64,000 nt of DNA from Inquilinus ginsengisoli_B (GCF_050434925.1 NZ_JBNDJK010000001.1:372001-436000); one strand, 5' to 3'. Positions 24,307-33,221 are shown, counted from the first letter of the stretch. The notes: a model not told the origin generated them from the sequence alone. A program made the numbers and translations.

Positions 24307-25719
24307 ATGGCGAAACCCGCGCGCACACCCTTCACCGGCCGCATCCTCATGGTCGGTTTCGGCTCGATCGGCCAGGGCGTGCTGCCGCTGCTGCTGCGGC
24401 ACCTGACCCTGACCTCCGACCGCGTCACCATCGTGACGGCGGAGACGAGAGGCCAGAAGGAGGCGGAACTCTACGGCGTCCGCTTCATCCATGAACCGGT
24501 GACACGCGGCAATTATCGGACACTTCTCGAACCGCTCCTCGGCCCGGGCGATGCCCTGGTCAACCTTTCGGTCGACGTCTCCTCGGTGGCGTTGATCGAG
24601 CTGGCGCGGGAGCGCGGGGCGCTCTACATCGACACCTGCGTCGAGCCCTGGCTCGGCGGCTACACCGACCCGAATCTCGGCCCGGCCGACCGGTCGAACT
24701 ACGCGCTGCGCGAGGCGGCGCTGGCGCTCGGCCGCAACCCGGGCGCCCCGACGGCGGTGCTGACCCATGGCGCCAATCCCGGCCTGGTCTCGCATTTCGT
24801 CAAGCGCGCGTTGCTGAACATCGCGTCCGCGACCGGCTTCGAGCCGCCGGTGCCGGCCGACCGCGCCGGCTGGGCCGGCCTGGCCAAGACGCTAGGCGTG
24901 AAAGTCATCCATATCGCCGAGCGCGACACCCAGGTCGCCCGCTTCCCGAAGAAGCCGGGCGAGTTCGTCAACACCTGGTCGATCGACGGCTTCGTCGGCG
25001 AGGGCTGCCAGCCGGCCGAGCTGGGCTGGGGCAGCCATGAGCGCCACTTCCCGGCCGACGGCAACCGACACGCCGCCGGGTCGCAGGCCGCGATCTGGCT
25101 GGCCCGCCCTGGCGCCGCGACCCGGGTGCGGACCTGGACGCCGCTGGCCGGGCCGATCCACGGCTTCCTGATCACCCACAACGAGGCGATCTCGCTGGCC
25201 GACTACCTGACCGTCGGGTCGGGCGCGCAGCCGGAGTACCGGCCGACCGTGCACTATGCCTACCACCCGTCGGACGACGCGGTGCTGTCGGTGCATGAAT
25301 TCGCCGGCCGCAACTACGAGCTGCAGCCGAGCAAGCGGCTGATGATGGACGAGATCATCGAGGGCATGGACGAGCTCGGCGTGATGCTGGCCGGCCACGC
25401 CAAGGGCGCCTATTGGTACGGCTCGCGCCTGACCATCGGCGAGGCTCGCGAGCTGGCGCCGCACAACAACGCCACCAGCCTGCAGGTGACGGCGGCGGTG
25501 CTGGGCGGGCTGGTCTGGGCGATCGAGAATCCGGACCGCGGGCTGGTCGAGCCCGAGGAGATGGACCACGAGCGGGTGCTGCAGGTGGCGGCGCCCTATC
25601 TCGGCGAGCTGGCCGGCGCCTTCACCGACTGGAACCCGCTGCAGGGCCGCGGCCAGCTGTTCCCCGAGGACATCGACCCCGAGGACCCCTGGCAGTTCAA
25701 GAACATCCGGGTGGTGTGA
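24307..25719 (+). CDS. hss: Homospermidine synthase
   Basis: 470 residues, the normal size. MVGFGSIGQGVLPLLLRH is the N-terminal NAD-binding motif; VEPWLGGYTDP, THGANPGLVSHFVK and TWTPLAGPIHGFLITHNEA are family blocks in the saccharopine-dehydrogenase-like fold. It makes sym-homospermidine from putrescine (or putrescine plus spermidine) with NAD+ as a cycling cofactor. Homospermidine is a main polyamine in many alphaproteobacteria. Its stop overlaps the GTG of the following GNAT gene. Confidence 0.95.
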   Translation: MAKPARTPFTGRILMVGFGSIGQGVLPLLLRHLTLTSDRVTIVTAETRGQKEAELYGVRFIHEPVTRGNYRTLLEPLLGPGDALVNLSVDVSSVALIELARERGALYIDTCVEPWLGGYTDPNLGPADRSNYALREAALALGRNPGAPTAVLTHGANPGLVSHFVKRALLNIASATGFEPPVPADRAGWAGLAKTLGVKVIHIAERDTQVARFPKKPGEFVNTWSIDGFVGEGCQPAELGWGSHERHFPADGNRHAAGSQAAIWLARPGAATRVRTWTPLAGPIHGFLITHNEAISLADYLTVGSGAQPEYRPTVHYAYHPSDDAVLSVHEFAGRNYELQPSKRLMMDEIIEGMDELGVMLAGHAKGAYWYGSRLTIGEARELAPHNNATSLQVTAAVLGGLVWAIENPDRGLVEPEEMDHERVLQVAAPYLGELAGAFTDWNPLQGRGQLFPEDIDPEDPWQFKNIRVV

Positions 25720-26489
25720 CCGGCTTCCGCCCGGTCGCCGGCCTGTCCCGCACGGAGCGGGCGCAGGTTGGCGCCCTGGTGGCCGGCCACCCGGTGTTCG
25801 CGCTTTACTGGGACGCGGCGCTCGACGCCGCGGCCGCGGGCGACCGCAGCCGGTCGGTGCGGCTGGAGCCGGAGGGCGCCGTCCTGGGCATCGATTTCGA
25901 CGAGCTGACCGCCTATACGCCGGTCGGTGCCGTTGGCGACGCCGCCCTGCTGTCGCTGACGGCTGATCCGCGGCCGCTGGAGCTGCATCTGACGCACGAC
26001 CAGGCCGAGCGGCTGCGCCAGGCCTGCGGCGATCGGCTGGCGCTGGAGGACGGGCTGCGCTTCTACGCCCGGCCGCTCGCCGGCCTTTTCGAGCCCGATC
26101 CCGCCTGCCGGCGGATGGGGCAGGCCGAGCGGGAGCCGCTGCGCCGCTTCTACGCCGTGCATTACCCGACGACGGTGTTCTCCGTCTGGATGCTGCACCT
26201 GCCCTTCGTTGCCATCGTCGAGGATGGCCGCCCGGTCGCTGCCGGCGGCGTCCTCGCCCGCGCCGGCAGCCGGGCGATGATCGGCAACTTCCTGGTCGAC
26301 CCTGCCCGCCGCGGCGAAGGCTTGGCCGGGCGTATTCTGGCCGGCCTGCTGGCGGCGCTGCGGGCCGAGGACGTGACCATGGCGCTGCTGGCCACCAACG
26401 ACCTCAACCCGGCGGCCTGCCGGGTCTATGAACGCGCCGGCTTCACTCTGATCGAGCGCCGGGTGCAGCTGGACCTGCGCGCGGCCTGA
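25716..26489 (+). CDS. GNAT-family N-acetyltransferase
   Basis: 257 residues from GTG 25716, which overlaps the hss stop (GTGA). The C-terminal half has the GNAT core: VVAIVEDGRPVAAGGVLAR-type strands (beta4), the acetyl-CoA P-loop VDPARRGEGLAGRIL, then ATNDLNPAACRVYERAGF, the usual beta5-alpha4 end. The N-terminal ~130 residues form a second, less clear domain. Coupling to hss suggests a substrate related to polyamines, but this is inference from position only. Confidence 0.8.
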   Translation: MTGFRPVAGLSRTERAQVGALVAGHPVFALYWDAALDAAAAGDRSRSVRLEPEGAVLGIDFDELTAYTPVGAVGDAALLSLTADPRPLELHLTHDQAERLRQACGDRLALEDGLRFYARPLAGLFEPDPACRRMGQAEREPLRRFYAVHYPTTVFSVWMLHLPFVAIVEDGRPVAAGGVLARAGSRAMIGNFLVDPARRGEGLAGRILAGLLAALRAEDVTMALLATNDLNPAACRVYERAGFTLIERRVQLDLRAA

Positions 26490-26563
26490 CGCGCCGGCGC
26501 GGGTTCCCTCGCCGCTATCGACGCACCATGTTAACTTCGGTCTGTGTCGGAACGGAGAGCCTC

Positions 26564-26794
26564 GTGGGACAGTTGGACCGCATTACCCAACAGCCCGAAG
26601 TGATGGGCGGGCGGGCGTGCATTTGCGGAATGCGGGTCACGGTCGGCATGATCGTCAGCCAGATCGGCGCCGGTCACAGCATCGACGACGTCCTCGCCGA
26701 CTATCCCTATCTGGATCGTGAGGACGTGATGCAGGCGCTGCGCTATGCCGCGTGGCTGGCCGAAGAGCGGGAAGTGCTGCTGACCAGCGCATGA
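26564..26794 (+). CDS. DUF433 family antitoxin
   Basis: 76 residues from GTG 26564, with GGAGAG 4 bases upstream; the frame is open to 26528. After a short lead (QLDRITQQPEVMGG) come RACICGMRVTVGMIVSQIGAG and DDVLADYPYLDREDVMQALRYAA, the DUF433 winged-helix core that is paired with DUF5615 PIN-like toxins. It presumably binds DNA and represses its own operon. The TGA overlaps the toxin ATG (ATGA). Since the toxin reading frame is broken, the antitoxin may now have no partner. Confidence 0.85.
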   Translation: MGQLDRITQQPEVMGGRACICGMRVTVGMIVSQIGAGHSIDDVLADYPYLDREDVMQALRYAAWLAEEREVLLTSA

Positions 26795-27199
26795 AGATCC
26801 TGGTCGACATGAACTTGTCGCCGCGCTGGGTTGATCTGCTGACCAACGCCGGTATGAAGGCAGCGCATTGGTCGACTCTCGGTCCGGCCAATGCGCCGGA
26901 CGCTGTCATCATGGCCTTCGCCCGCGCCAATGACTATCTTCGCCCGCGCCAATGACTATGTCGTGTTGACCCATGATCTCGATTTCAGTGCGATCCTGGC
27001 GGCCACGCATGGCGACAAGCCCAGTGTGGTGCAGATTCGCGCCGACGACATCAGCCCGGGTGCGATCGGCAAACCCGTCATCGACGCCTTGAGCCAGATG
27101 GCCGGCGAGCTGTATCGAGGTGCTTTGCTGACGGTCGATCCGCGGCGTACGCGCCTTCGGGTCTTGCCGCTCCGCAACCCAGACCGGTTCCCGCCGTAG
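26791..27199 (+). pseudogene. DUF5615 PIN-like toxin, frameshifted
   Basis: The first frame (26791-26955) starts MKILVDMNLSPRWVDLL, the DUF5615 start with an early acidic residue, and runs to MAFARANDY before going out of frame and stopping. The second frame, to 27199, continues the protein as VVLTHDLDFSAILA and VQIRADDISP, with the second acidic cluster. Between them lies a 22-bp sequence repeated head to tail (26916-26937 and 26938-26959); taking one copy out restores a single ~124-residue DUF5615 protein. As written, the toxin loses its HDLDF catalytic region. Assembly error is possible. Confidence 0.85.
26916..26959 (+). repeat. 22-bp tandem duplication in the toxin gene
   Basis: Two exact copies of a 22-bp unit beginning CTTCGCCCGCGCC and ending TGACTAT stand side by side. 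Because 22 is not a multiple of three, the second copy shifts the reading frame by one. The unit is otherwise ordinary coding sequence of the gene. Confidence 0.95.
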
Positions 27200-27285
27200 C
27201 GTCGGCCTGACGCGCCGCCGGTTCAGCCCAGGGATGCGCCGCCTTGTCTGGCATTTCGCCGGGGCTTGCGGTAAGCACCGTCGCC

Positions 27286-28443
27286 ATGCCCGATGTTGCA
27301 GCGCAAGACGACGAGCCGCTTGCCCTCTACCGCCGCCGGATCGCCGACGGCGCCTTGCGGCCCGACCCCGCCCAGGCCGCGGCGGTCGAGAAGCTGCAGC
27401 GGCTGCACCGGCAGCTGCGCAGCTACACCCCGCCCGAGCCGGAGAGCAACGGCCTGCTGTCCCGCCTCGGCTTCGGCAAGAAGAAGCCGGCGGTCGACCC
27501 ACCGCGCGGCCTGTATTTCTGGGGCGGCGTCGGGCGCGGCAAGTCCATGCTGATGGACCTGTTCTTCGACACCACGCCGGTGCCGAAGAAGCGCCGGGTG
27601 CATTTCAACGCCTTCATGCTCGAGGTGCATCAGCGCATCCATGAGTGGCGCCAGTCCGGCGCCGCATCCGAAGGCGACAACGCCGATCCCATCCCGCCGC
27701 TGGCCCGCCGCATCGCCGCCGAAGCCTGGCTGCTGTGCTTCGACGAGTTCCATGTCGTCGACATCGCCGATGCCATGATCCTGGGCCGGCTGTTCCAGGC
27801 GCTGTTCGGCCTGGGCGTGATCGTGGTCGCGACCTCGAACTGGCCGCCGGACGAGCTGTACAAGGACGGGCTGCAACGCGACCGCTTCCTGCCCTTCATC
27901 GCCATGATCAAGAAGAAGCTGGAGGTGGTGCAGCTGGATGGCGGCCGGGACTATCGGCTGGACCGGCTGCGCGGCCGCCCGGTCTACCATTCGCCGCTGG
28001 GCGGCATGGCGCACAAGGCGCTGGCCGACCTGTTCGCCGACCTGACCGACGGCGCCGAGGGCGCCCCCGTCATCCTGCCCGTCCCCGGCGCCCGCACGCT
28101 GGAGGTGCCGCGCGCCGCCCGGGGCGTGGCCTGGTGCGACTTCGACGCGCTGTGCGCCCGGCCGCTCGGCGCCGCCGACTACCTGACCCTGGCCGACGCC
28201 TTCCACACGGTGATCATCGAGGGCGTGCCGCGCTTCACCGAGGCCAAGCGCCACGAGATGAAGCGCTTCATCGTCCTGATCGACAGCCTGTACGAGGCCC
28301 GCCGCCGGGTGGTGATCGCGGCCGAGGTGCCGGTCACCCAGCTCTATGCCGGCGACAGCCAGGCGCTGGAATTCGCTCGCACCGAGAGCCGGCTGATGGA
28401 GATGCAATCGGCGGAGTATATCGAGGCGAAGAAGGCGGCCTGA
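27286..28443 (+). CDS. zapE: ZapE/AFG1-family cell division ATPase
   Basis: 385 residues from ATG 27286; a TTG at 27244 is possible, but neither has a clear SD. The P-loop is FWGGVGRGKSMLMD near residue 80, Walker B is WLLCFDEFHVVDIADA, and ATSNWPPDELYKDGLQRDRFLPFI is the family's sensor segment. ZapE is a Z-ring-associated ATPase in bacteria; the mitochondrial homologue AFG1 acts in protein turnover. In many alphaproteobacteria the gene sits between sdh and mdh; here it follows the broken toxin-antitoxin pair. Confidence 0.93.
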   Translation: MPDVAAQDDEPLALYRRRIADGALRPDPAQAAAVEKLQRLHRQLRSYTPPEPESNGLLSRLGFGKKKPAVDPPRGLYFWGGVGRGKSMLMDLFFDTTPVPKKRRVHFNAFMLEVHQRIHEWRQSGAASEGDNADPIPPLARRIAAEAWLLCFDEFHVVDIADAMILGRLFQALFGLGVIVVATSNWPPDELYKDGLQRDRFLPFIAMIKKKLEVVQLDGGRDYRLDRLRGRPVYHSPLGGMAHKALADLFADLTDGAEGAPVILPVPGARTLEVPRAARGVAWCDFDALCARPLGAADYLTLADAFHTVIIEGVPRFTEAKRHEMKRFIVLIDSLYEARRRVVIAAEVPVTQLYAGDSQALEFARTESRLMEMQSAEYIEAKKAA

Positions 28444-28470
28444 CGGCCGCCTTCCTCCCGCCCCCGGATC

Positions 28471-29307
28471 TCAGGCCGGGTTGGCCGCCAGGAAATCGGT
28501 GCTGCGGGTCACGTCCTCCCAGCGATTCATCTCCTCGATCAGCGCGTCGAGCTTGGTCTGGGCGCGCTGCAGGGCGTCGCTTCCCAGCAGCAGGTGGAGC
28601 GGCGGGTCGTCCGCGCGGACGGCCGCGAGGATGGCCCGCGCGGCCCGGTCGGGATCGCCGAGCTGCTTCCCGGCCATGCTGTCGAACGCGGCCGCGCTGC
28701 GCCCGACGCTGGCCGCATAGGCGGCGTCCTCCGCCTCGCTCTTGCGGATCGAATGCGTCGACAGGAAGTCGGTCCGGAAGGCGCCCGGCGCCACCGCGGT
28801 GACCTTGATGCCGAGGGGCGCGACCTCCTGCGCCAAGCCCACGCTCAACCCCTCCAGCGCATGCTTCGCCGCCGCGTACAGGCTGGAGCCGGGGCCGGGC
28901 GCCCGGCCCGCGATCGAGGTGATGTTGACGATGTGACCGGAGCCCTGGGCCCGCAGATGCGGCAGCGCCGCCCGGATGATGCGGAACGGCGAGAACACGT
29001 CGACATCGAACAGCCGGGCCACGTCGGCGTCGCCGGCCTTCTCGACGGCGCCGAGCAGGCCGTAGCCCGCATTGTTGACGATCACGTCGACGCGGCCCGC
29101 CAGGGCAAAGGCCCGTTCGACGGCCGCCTCCGCCGCGGCGCCGTCGGCGAGGTCGAGGGTGAGGACATGCAGCGTCCCCGCCCCGGCCGGCAGGTCGGGT
29201 CTGCCGCTTCTGACAGTGCCGATGACGGTGTCGCCATCCGCCAGCGCCGCCTTGGCCAGCGCAAGGCCAAGGCCGCGCGAAATGCCGGTGATGAACCAGG
29301 TCTTCAT
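28471..29307 (-). CDS. Short-chain dehydrogenase/reductase
   Basis: 278 residues from ATG 29307, with GGGAGA 8 bases upstream. Classical SDR marks: TGISRGLG (the TGxxxGxG cofactor motif) near residue 7, NNAG near 90, catalytic Ser in NITSIAG, and YAAAKHALEG with Tyr-Lys. It reduces or oxidises an unknown carbonyl/alcohol with NAD(P)H. It is divergent from a LysR gene, a common pairing in which the regulator controls the enzyme. Confidence 0.9.
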   Translation of the reverse strand: MKTWFITGISRGLGLALAKAALADGDTVIGTVRSGRPDLPAGAGTLHVLTLDLADGAAAEAAVERAFALAGRVDVIVNNAGYGLLGAVEKAGDADVARLFDVDVFSPFRIIRAALPHLRAQGSGHIVNITSIAGRAPGPGSSLYAAAKHALEGLSVGLAQEVAPLGIKVTAVAPGAFRTDFLSTHSIRKSEAEDAAYAASVGRSAAAFDSMAGKQLGDPDRAARAILAAVRADDPPLHLLLGSDALQRAQTKLDALIEEMNRWEDVTRSTDFLAANPA

Positions 29308-29354
29308 GAGAGGTCTCCCTTGTGCGACCTCGAGATAGGCCCCGCCACCCACCT

Positions 29355-29390
29355 TCAGAATGCGTGCCCTTCTGACAGAGCTTGTAAGCT
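29355..29390. promoter_or_regulatory. Dyads in the SDR-LysR intergenic region
   Basis: TCAGA-N11-TCTGA (29355-29375) fits the LysR T-N11-A dyad form, and AGCTTGTAAGCT (29379-29390) is a second dyad four bases further on. Both lie between the divergent starts, where a LysR regulator would bind to control the SDR gene and itself. Confidence 0.5.
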
Positions 29391-29415
29391 GACCTTAAAA
29401 GCAGTTCAGTGGCTC

Positions 29416-30357
29416 ATGGATTCTCTTTTGTCGGGCAGCGACTACAACCAGCTGCGGGCCTTCGTCGCCGTCGGCGATCTGCTGAGCTTCAGCCGGGCGG
29501 CAGAGATGCTGGGCGTCTCGCCCTCGGCCCTGAGCCAGATGGTGCGCGGCTTCGAGGAGCGCGTCGGCGTGCGGCTGTTGAACCGGACCACGCGCAGCGT
29601 GGCGCTGACCGATGCCGGCGAGAACCTGCTGCGCCGGGTGCGGCCGGCGGTGTCGGAGCTGAGCCAGGCGATCGGCCAGGTGCGGCGCTATCGCGAGCGC
29701 CCGGCGGGCACGGTGCGGATCCACGCTTTCCGCTCGGCGGCGGAGGCCTTCATCCAGCCGATCCTGGCCGCCTTCGCCGAATCCTATCCGGACGTCGTGC
29801 TCGACATCACCCTCGACGACGAGGTGACCAATATCGTCGGCGGCGGCTTCGATGCCGCGATCCGCATCGGCGAGGTGATCGAGCGGGACATGGTCGCGGT
29901 CCGCCTGGGCCCGGCGATGCGCCAGGTCGCGGTGGCGTCCCCCGCCTATCTGGCCGCCCATGGCCGGCCGGAGCACCCGCGCGACCTGGTGCAGCATCGC
30001 TGCATCCGCTGGCGCTGGCCCGGGCGAGCCACGCCCTACGCCTGGGAGTTCTTCGACGATGGCGGCTGGTTCTCGGTCGCGGTCGACGGCCCCCTGATCG
30101 TCAACGACAAGGAGATGGCGCGGCGCGCGGCGCTGCAGGGCATCGGCATCGCCTTCCCGGTCGAGCAGACCGTGGCCGGCGACGTTGCCGCGGGCCGGCT
30201 GGTGCCGATGCTGGAGCGCTGGTCCGCGACCTTCCCCGGGCTGTTCCTGTGCTATCCGCAGCAGCGCCAGATGGCCCCGGCCCTGCGCGCCTTCATCGAT
30301 GCGGTGAAGGCCGCGGCGGCCGGAACCGCCCCGTCAGCGACCGTGCCGGCGGCCTGA
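29416..30357 (+). CDS. LysR-family transcriptional regulator
   Basis: 313 residues from ATG 29416. The N-terminal winged helix-turn-helix is LRAFVAVGDLLSFSRAAEML followed by VSPSALSQMVRGFEERVGVRL and LNRTTRSVALTDAG. The C-terminal part is a two-lobed effector domain of the CrgA/DmlR type (DAAIRIGEVIERDMVAVRL, IRWRWPG). Effector unknown. It is divergent from the SDR gene and probably regulates it. It ends in an Ala/Pro-rich tail next to the mntR stop. Confidence 0.92.
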   Translation: MDSLLSGSDYNQLRAFVAVGDLLSFSRAAEMLGVSPSALSQMVRGFEERVGVRLLNRTTRSVALTDAGENLLRRVRPAVSELSQAIGQVRRYRERPAGTVRIHAFRSAAEAFIQPILAAFAESYPDVVLDITLDDEVTNIVGGGFDAAIRIGEVIERDMVAVRLGPAMRQVAVASPAYLAAHGRPEHPRDLVQHRCIRWRWPGRATPYAWEFFDDGGWFSVAVDGPLIVNDKEMARRAALQGIGIAFPVEQTVAGDVAAGRLVPMLERWSATFPGLFLCYPQQRQMAPALRAFIDAVKAAAAGTAPSATVPAA

Positions 30358-30366
30358 CCGCAGCCA

Positions 30367-30801
30367 TCAGCTCTTCAGCACCACCAGACGCTCGAAGGCG
30401 GCCAGGGTCTCCGCGCTGACATGGTGCTCGATGCCCTCGGCATCGATCTCCGCCGCCTCGTCGCTGACCCCGATCGACTTCAGGAATTCGACCACGATGC
30501 GGTGGCGCCGACGGCAGGAATCGGCCATCTCGCGGCCGGCATCGGTCAGGAAGATCGAGCGGTAGGGCCGGGCGCTGACCAGCCCTTCTCGCTGCAGCCG
30601 GGCAACGGTCTTGTTCACCGTGGCATGGGCCACGCCGAATCGCTCCGCCAGCTCGACGATCCGCGCTTCGCCCTGGCTGTCGATCAGCTCGGCGATCATC
30701 TCGACATAGTCTTCGGCCGTCTCGGTCTGCCGGGCCTGGCGCACCCGGCTGAATCCCGCGGCCTGCAGCCCGGTGTCGGTCGGGCGATCCTGTTCCGTCA
30801 T
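30367..30801 (-). CDS. mntR: Manganese-responsive regulator MntR (DtxR family)
   Basis: 144 residues from ATG 30801; the frame is open to 30840. ETAEDYVEMIAELIDSQGEAR begins the DtxR winged helix, with ERFGVAHATVNKTVARLQREGL as the recognition helix. The C-terminal part has CRRRHRIVVEFLKSIGV and a histidine pair in EGIEHHVSAET, which supply Mn ligands. There is no SH3-like third domain, as in E. coli MntR. It is divergent from mntH and presumably represses it, when Mn is plentiful, at the palindrome at 30941-30960. Confidence 0.93.
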   Translation of the reverse strand: MTEQDRPTDTGLQAAGFSRVRQARQTETAEDYVEMIAELIDSQGEARIVELAERFGVAHATVNKTVARLQREGLVSARPYRSIFLTDAGREMADSCRRRHRIVVEFLKSIGVSDEAAEIDAEGIEHHVSAETLAAFERLVVLKS

Positions 30802-30932
30802 CTCGTCAGTCCTTCGGAGCCGGATGCCTCCTGGCCCCATTGATGAGTCTGGACCGCGGTGCCGCGGTCCACAGGCCGGCGCGGTTGCGGCGCATCATAC
30901 CGGCAGATCGGAAAATGACAAGGTGATGACGC

Positions 30933-30965
30933 TTGCCAAGAATGTAGCCATGGCTACATTATACA
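30933..30965 (+). promoter_or_regulatory. mntH promoter with MntR operator
   Basis: TTGCCA (30933-30938) and ATTATA (30958-30963) can serve as -35 and -10. Between and over them lies AATGTAGCCATGGCTACATT (30941-30960), a perfect 20-bp palindrome with GTAGC/GCTAC half-sites like the ATAGC/GCTAT half-sites of known MntR boxes. An occupied site would block RNA polymerase, which fits repression of mntH by MntR-Mn. Confidence 0.75.
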
Positions 30966-31033
30966 GGACGAGGGAGATCGAATCGGCAGACGACCTTCGC
31001 CCGCTGCGCGGCAGCGGAGAGAAACGAGCACGC

Positions 31034-32410
31034 ATGATGAGAAGCGATATCGCAGCCCAGGACATCGCCCAGCAGGGCAGTGCCGCCGGCTCCGGCTGGC
31101 GCACGGACCCGTCCGCCCCAAGCCTGCCCGAGGTGCATCGCACCATCGCGGTGCCGGTCGGCGTCGGCTGGCTGCGCAAGCTGTTCGCCTTCGTCGGCCC
31201 GGGCTATCTCGTCGCCGTCGGCTATATGGACCCGGGCAACTGGGCAACCGACCTGGCCGGCGGCTCGGCCTTCGGCTATACGCTGCTGTCGGTGATCCTG
31301 CTGTCGAACGTGATGGCGATCCTGCTGCAGGCGCTGTCGGCCAAGCTGGGTATCGTCACCGGGCGCGACCTGGCCCAGGCCTGCCGCGACCATTATCCGA
31401 AGCCGGTCGCCATGGCCTTGTGGTTCCTGTGCGAGGTCGCGATCGTCGCCTGCGACCTGGCCGAGGTGATCGGCACCGCGATCGCGCTGCAGCTCTTGTT
31501 CGGCATCCCGCTGCTGTGGGGCGTGGTGCTGACCGCGCTCGACGTCATGGTGGTGCTGTACCTGCAGAACCGGGGCTTCCGGCACCTCGAGGCCTTTATC
31601 ATCGGCCTGATGCTGATCATCGCCGGCTGCTTCCTGGTCGAGCTGATCCTGGCCCAGCCGGCGATCGCCGAGATCGCCCGCGGCTTCATCCCCTCGCCCG
31701 AGATCGTCACCAACCCGGAGATGCTGTACATCGCCATCGGCATCATCGGCGCGACGGTGATGCCGCATAACCTGTACCTGCACTCCTCGATCGTGCAGAC
31801 CCGGGCCTATGACCGGACCGAGATCGGCAAGCGCGAGGCGATCCGCTACGCCACCGTCGATTCGACCGTGGCGCTGATGTTCGCCCTGTTCATCAACGCC
31901 GCGATCCTGATCCTGGCCGCCGCCGCCTTCCACACCACCGGCCGGACCGACGTGGCCGAGATCCAGGACGCCTACCAGCTGCTGGCGCCGGTGCTGGGCA
32001 TCGGCATCGCCAGCACCCTGTTCGCGGTGGCGCTGCTGGCCTCCGGCCAGAACTCGACCCTGACGGCCACCCTGGCCGGGCAGATCGTGATGGAGGGCTT
32101 CCTCTCGATCCGGCTGAAGCCCTGGCTGCGGCGGTTGATCACCCGCGGCATCGCCATCGTGCCGACGGTGATCGTCACCGCGATGTACGGCGAGAGCGGC
32201 ACCGCCCATCTGCTGGTGCTGAGCCAGGTGGTGCTGAGCCTGCAACTGCCCTTCGCCGTGGTGCCGCTGGTCGCCTTCACCAGCGACCGCGCCAAGATGG
32301 GTGCCTTCGCCAACCCGGCCTGGCTGAAATGGACCGCCTGGCTGGTCTCGACGATCATCATCGTGCTCAACGTCAAGCTGCTGTTCGACTGGGTCACCGG
32401 AGCGGCGTAG
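31034..32410 (+). CDS. mntH: Nramp-family Mn2+/H+ transporter
   Basis: 458 residues from ATG 31034, with GGAGAG about 12 bases upstream. Helix 1 has the metal-binding DPGN motif in GYMDPGNWATDLAGG, helix 6 has ATVMPHNLYLHSSIVQTR with MPH, and eleven membrane helices can be counted. An N-terminal ~45-residue cytoplasmic stretch precedes helix 1. It imports Mn2+ with protons. Controlled, by position and operator, by MntR. The 3' end overlaps the convergent NAT gene by 17 bp. Confidence 0.96.
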   Translation: MMRSDIAAQDIAQQGSAAGSGWRTDPSAPSLPEVHRTIAVPVGVGWLRKLFAFVGPGYLVAVGYMDPGNWATDLAGGSAFGYTLLSVILLSNVMAILLQALSAKLGIVTGRDLAQACRDHYPKPVAMALWFLCEVAIVACDLAEVIGTAIALQLLFGIPLLWGVVLTALDVMVVLYLQNRGFRHLEAFIIGLMLIIAGCFLVELILAQPAIAEIARGFIPSPEIVTNPEMLYIAIGIIGATVMPHNLYLHSSIVQTRAYDRTEIGKREAIRYATVDSTVALMFALFINAAILILAAAAFHTTGRTDVAEIQDAYQLLAPVLGIGIASTLFAVALLASGQNSTLTATLAGQIVMEGFLSIRLKPWLRRLITRGIAIVPTVIVTAMYGESGTAHLLVLSQVVLSLQLPFAVVPLVAFTSDRAKMGAFANPAWLKWTAWLVSTIIIVLNVKLLFDWVTGAA

Positions 32411-33221
32411 CCGGCGGAAGCAGCCGCGCGAGGGCCTGGTCGAGCCCGTCCGGCAGGGCCAGGCCGAACATCTCGGTCAGTACCGCCTTCACCTCGGCGG
32501 CATCGGCGAGGGTCCGCCGCTCGGTGCCGCCGTCCAGCCGATGCACCGCATAGTCGGCGTTGCGCAGGGCGTGGCGGCTGCCGGGCTGGGGCCGGGCGGC
32601 GATCAGGCCGGTGACGAAATGCGAGTCGGGATGGGTGGCGAGGTACCAGTTGGCCGTCTCGTAATCGACCGGCCACTGTTCCTGCAAATCGAAGCGGTAC
32701 AGCGACCGCCACTCCTCCCCCGTCTTCGCCTGCAGCTTGAGATCGCGGTCGACCGGAAGCAGCCGGAAGGGCTCATGCGGCGTCGGCTGCTCGATACCGG
32801 GCTCCAGGCGCAGCACGCCGGTCAGGGTCTGGCCGCCGAAGCCGACATCGACGATCCGCGGCCCGTCATCGAGATCCACCCGCAGCAGCATGTGGCTGCG
32901 CGGGCTGACGTGGTCTTCCGCCTGGCCCCACAGCACGCGGGCGGTGTGGGCGGTCACCCGGAAACCGATCGCCAGCAGCGCCAGGCGCAGCAGCAGGTTC
33001 TGCTCGAAGCAGTAGCCGCCGCGGCCGCCCCACACTAGCTTGCGCTGCAGCGAAGCGGGGTCGAGCAGCGGCGGCCGGCCCAGCAGCGGGTCGAGATTCT
33101 CGAACGGGATGGTGCAGGCATGGCGGAACACCAGCGCCTGCAAGGTCGCCAGATCCGGCGCCACCGGCCGGTCATGGCCGATGCGCCGCAGATAGGCATC
33201 AAGATCGAAGCTGTCGGTCAT
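32394..33221 (-). CDS. Arylamine N-acetyltransferase
   Basis: 275 residues, the family length. The catalytic triad is visible as C71 in RGGYCFEQN, H110 in PRSHMLL and D125 in IVDVGFGG. IPFENLD near residue 38 is the N-terminal signature. It moves acetyl groups from acetyl-CoA to arylamines, hydrazines or related xenobiotics; the physiological substrate is unknown. ATG 33221 has GGGAGGAG 5 bases upstream. It is convergent with mntH (17-bp overlap). Confidence 0.95.
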   Translation of the reverse strand: MTDSFDLDAYLRRIGHDRPVAPDLATLQALVFRHACTIPFENLDPLLGRPPLLDPASLQRKLVWGGRGGYCFEQNLLLRLALLAIGFRVTAHTARVLWGQAEDHVSPRSHMLLRVDLDDGPRIVDVGFGGQTLTGVLRLEPGIEQPTPHEPFRLLPVDRDLKLQAKTGEEWRSLYRFDLQEQWPVDYETANWYLATHPDSHFVTGLIAARPQPGSRHALRNADYAVHRLDGGTERRTLADAAEVKAVLTEMFGLALPDGLDQALARLLPPATPLR

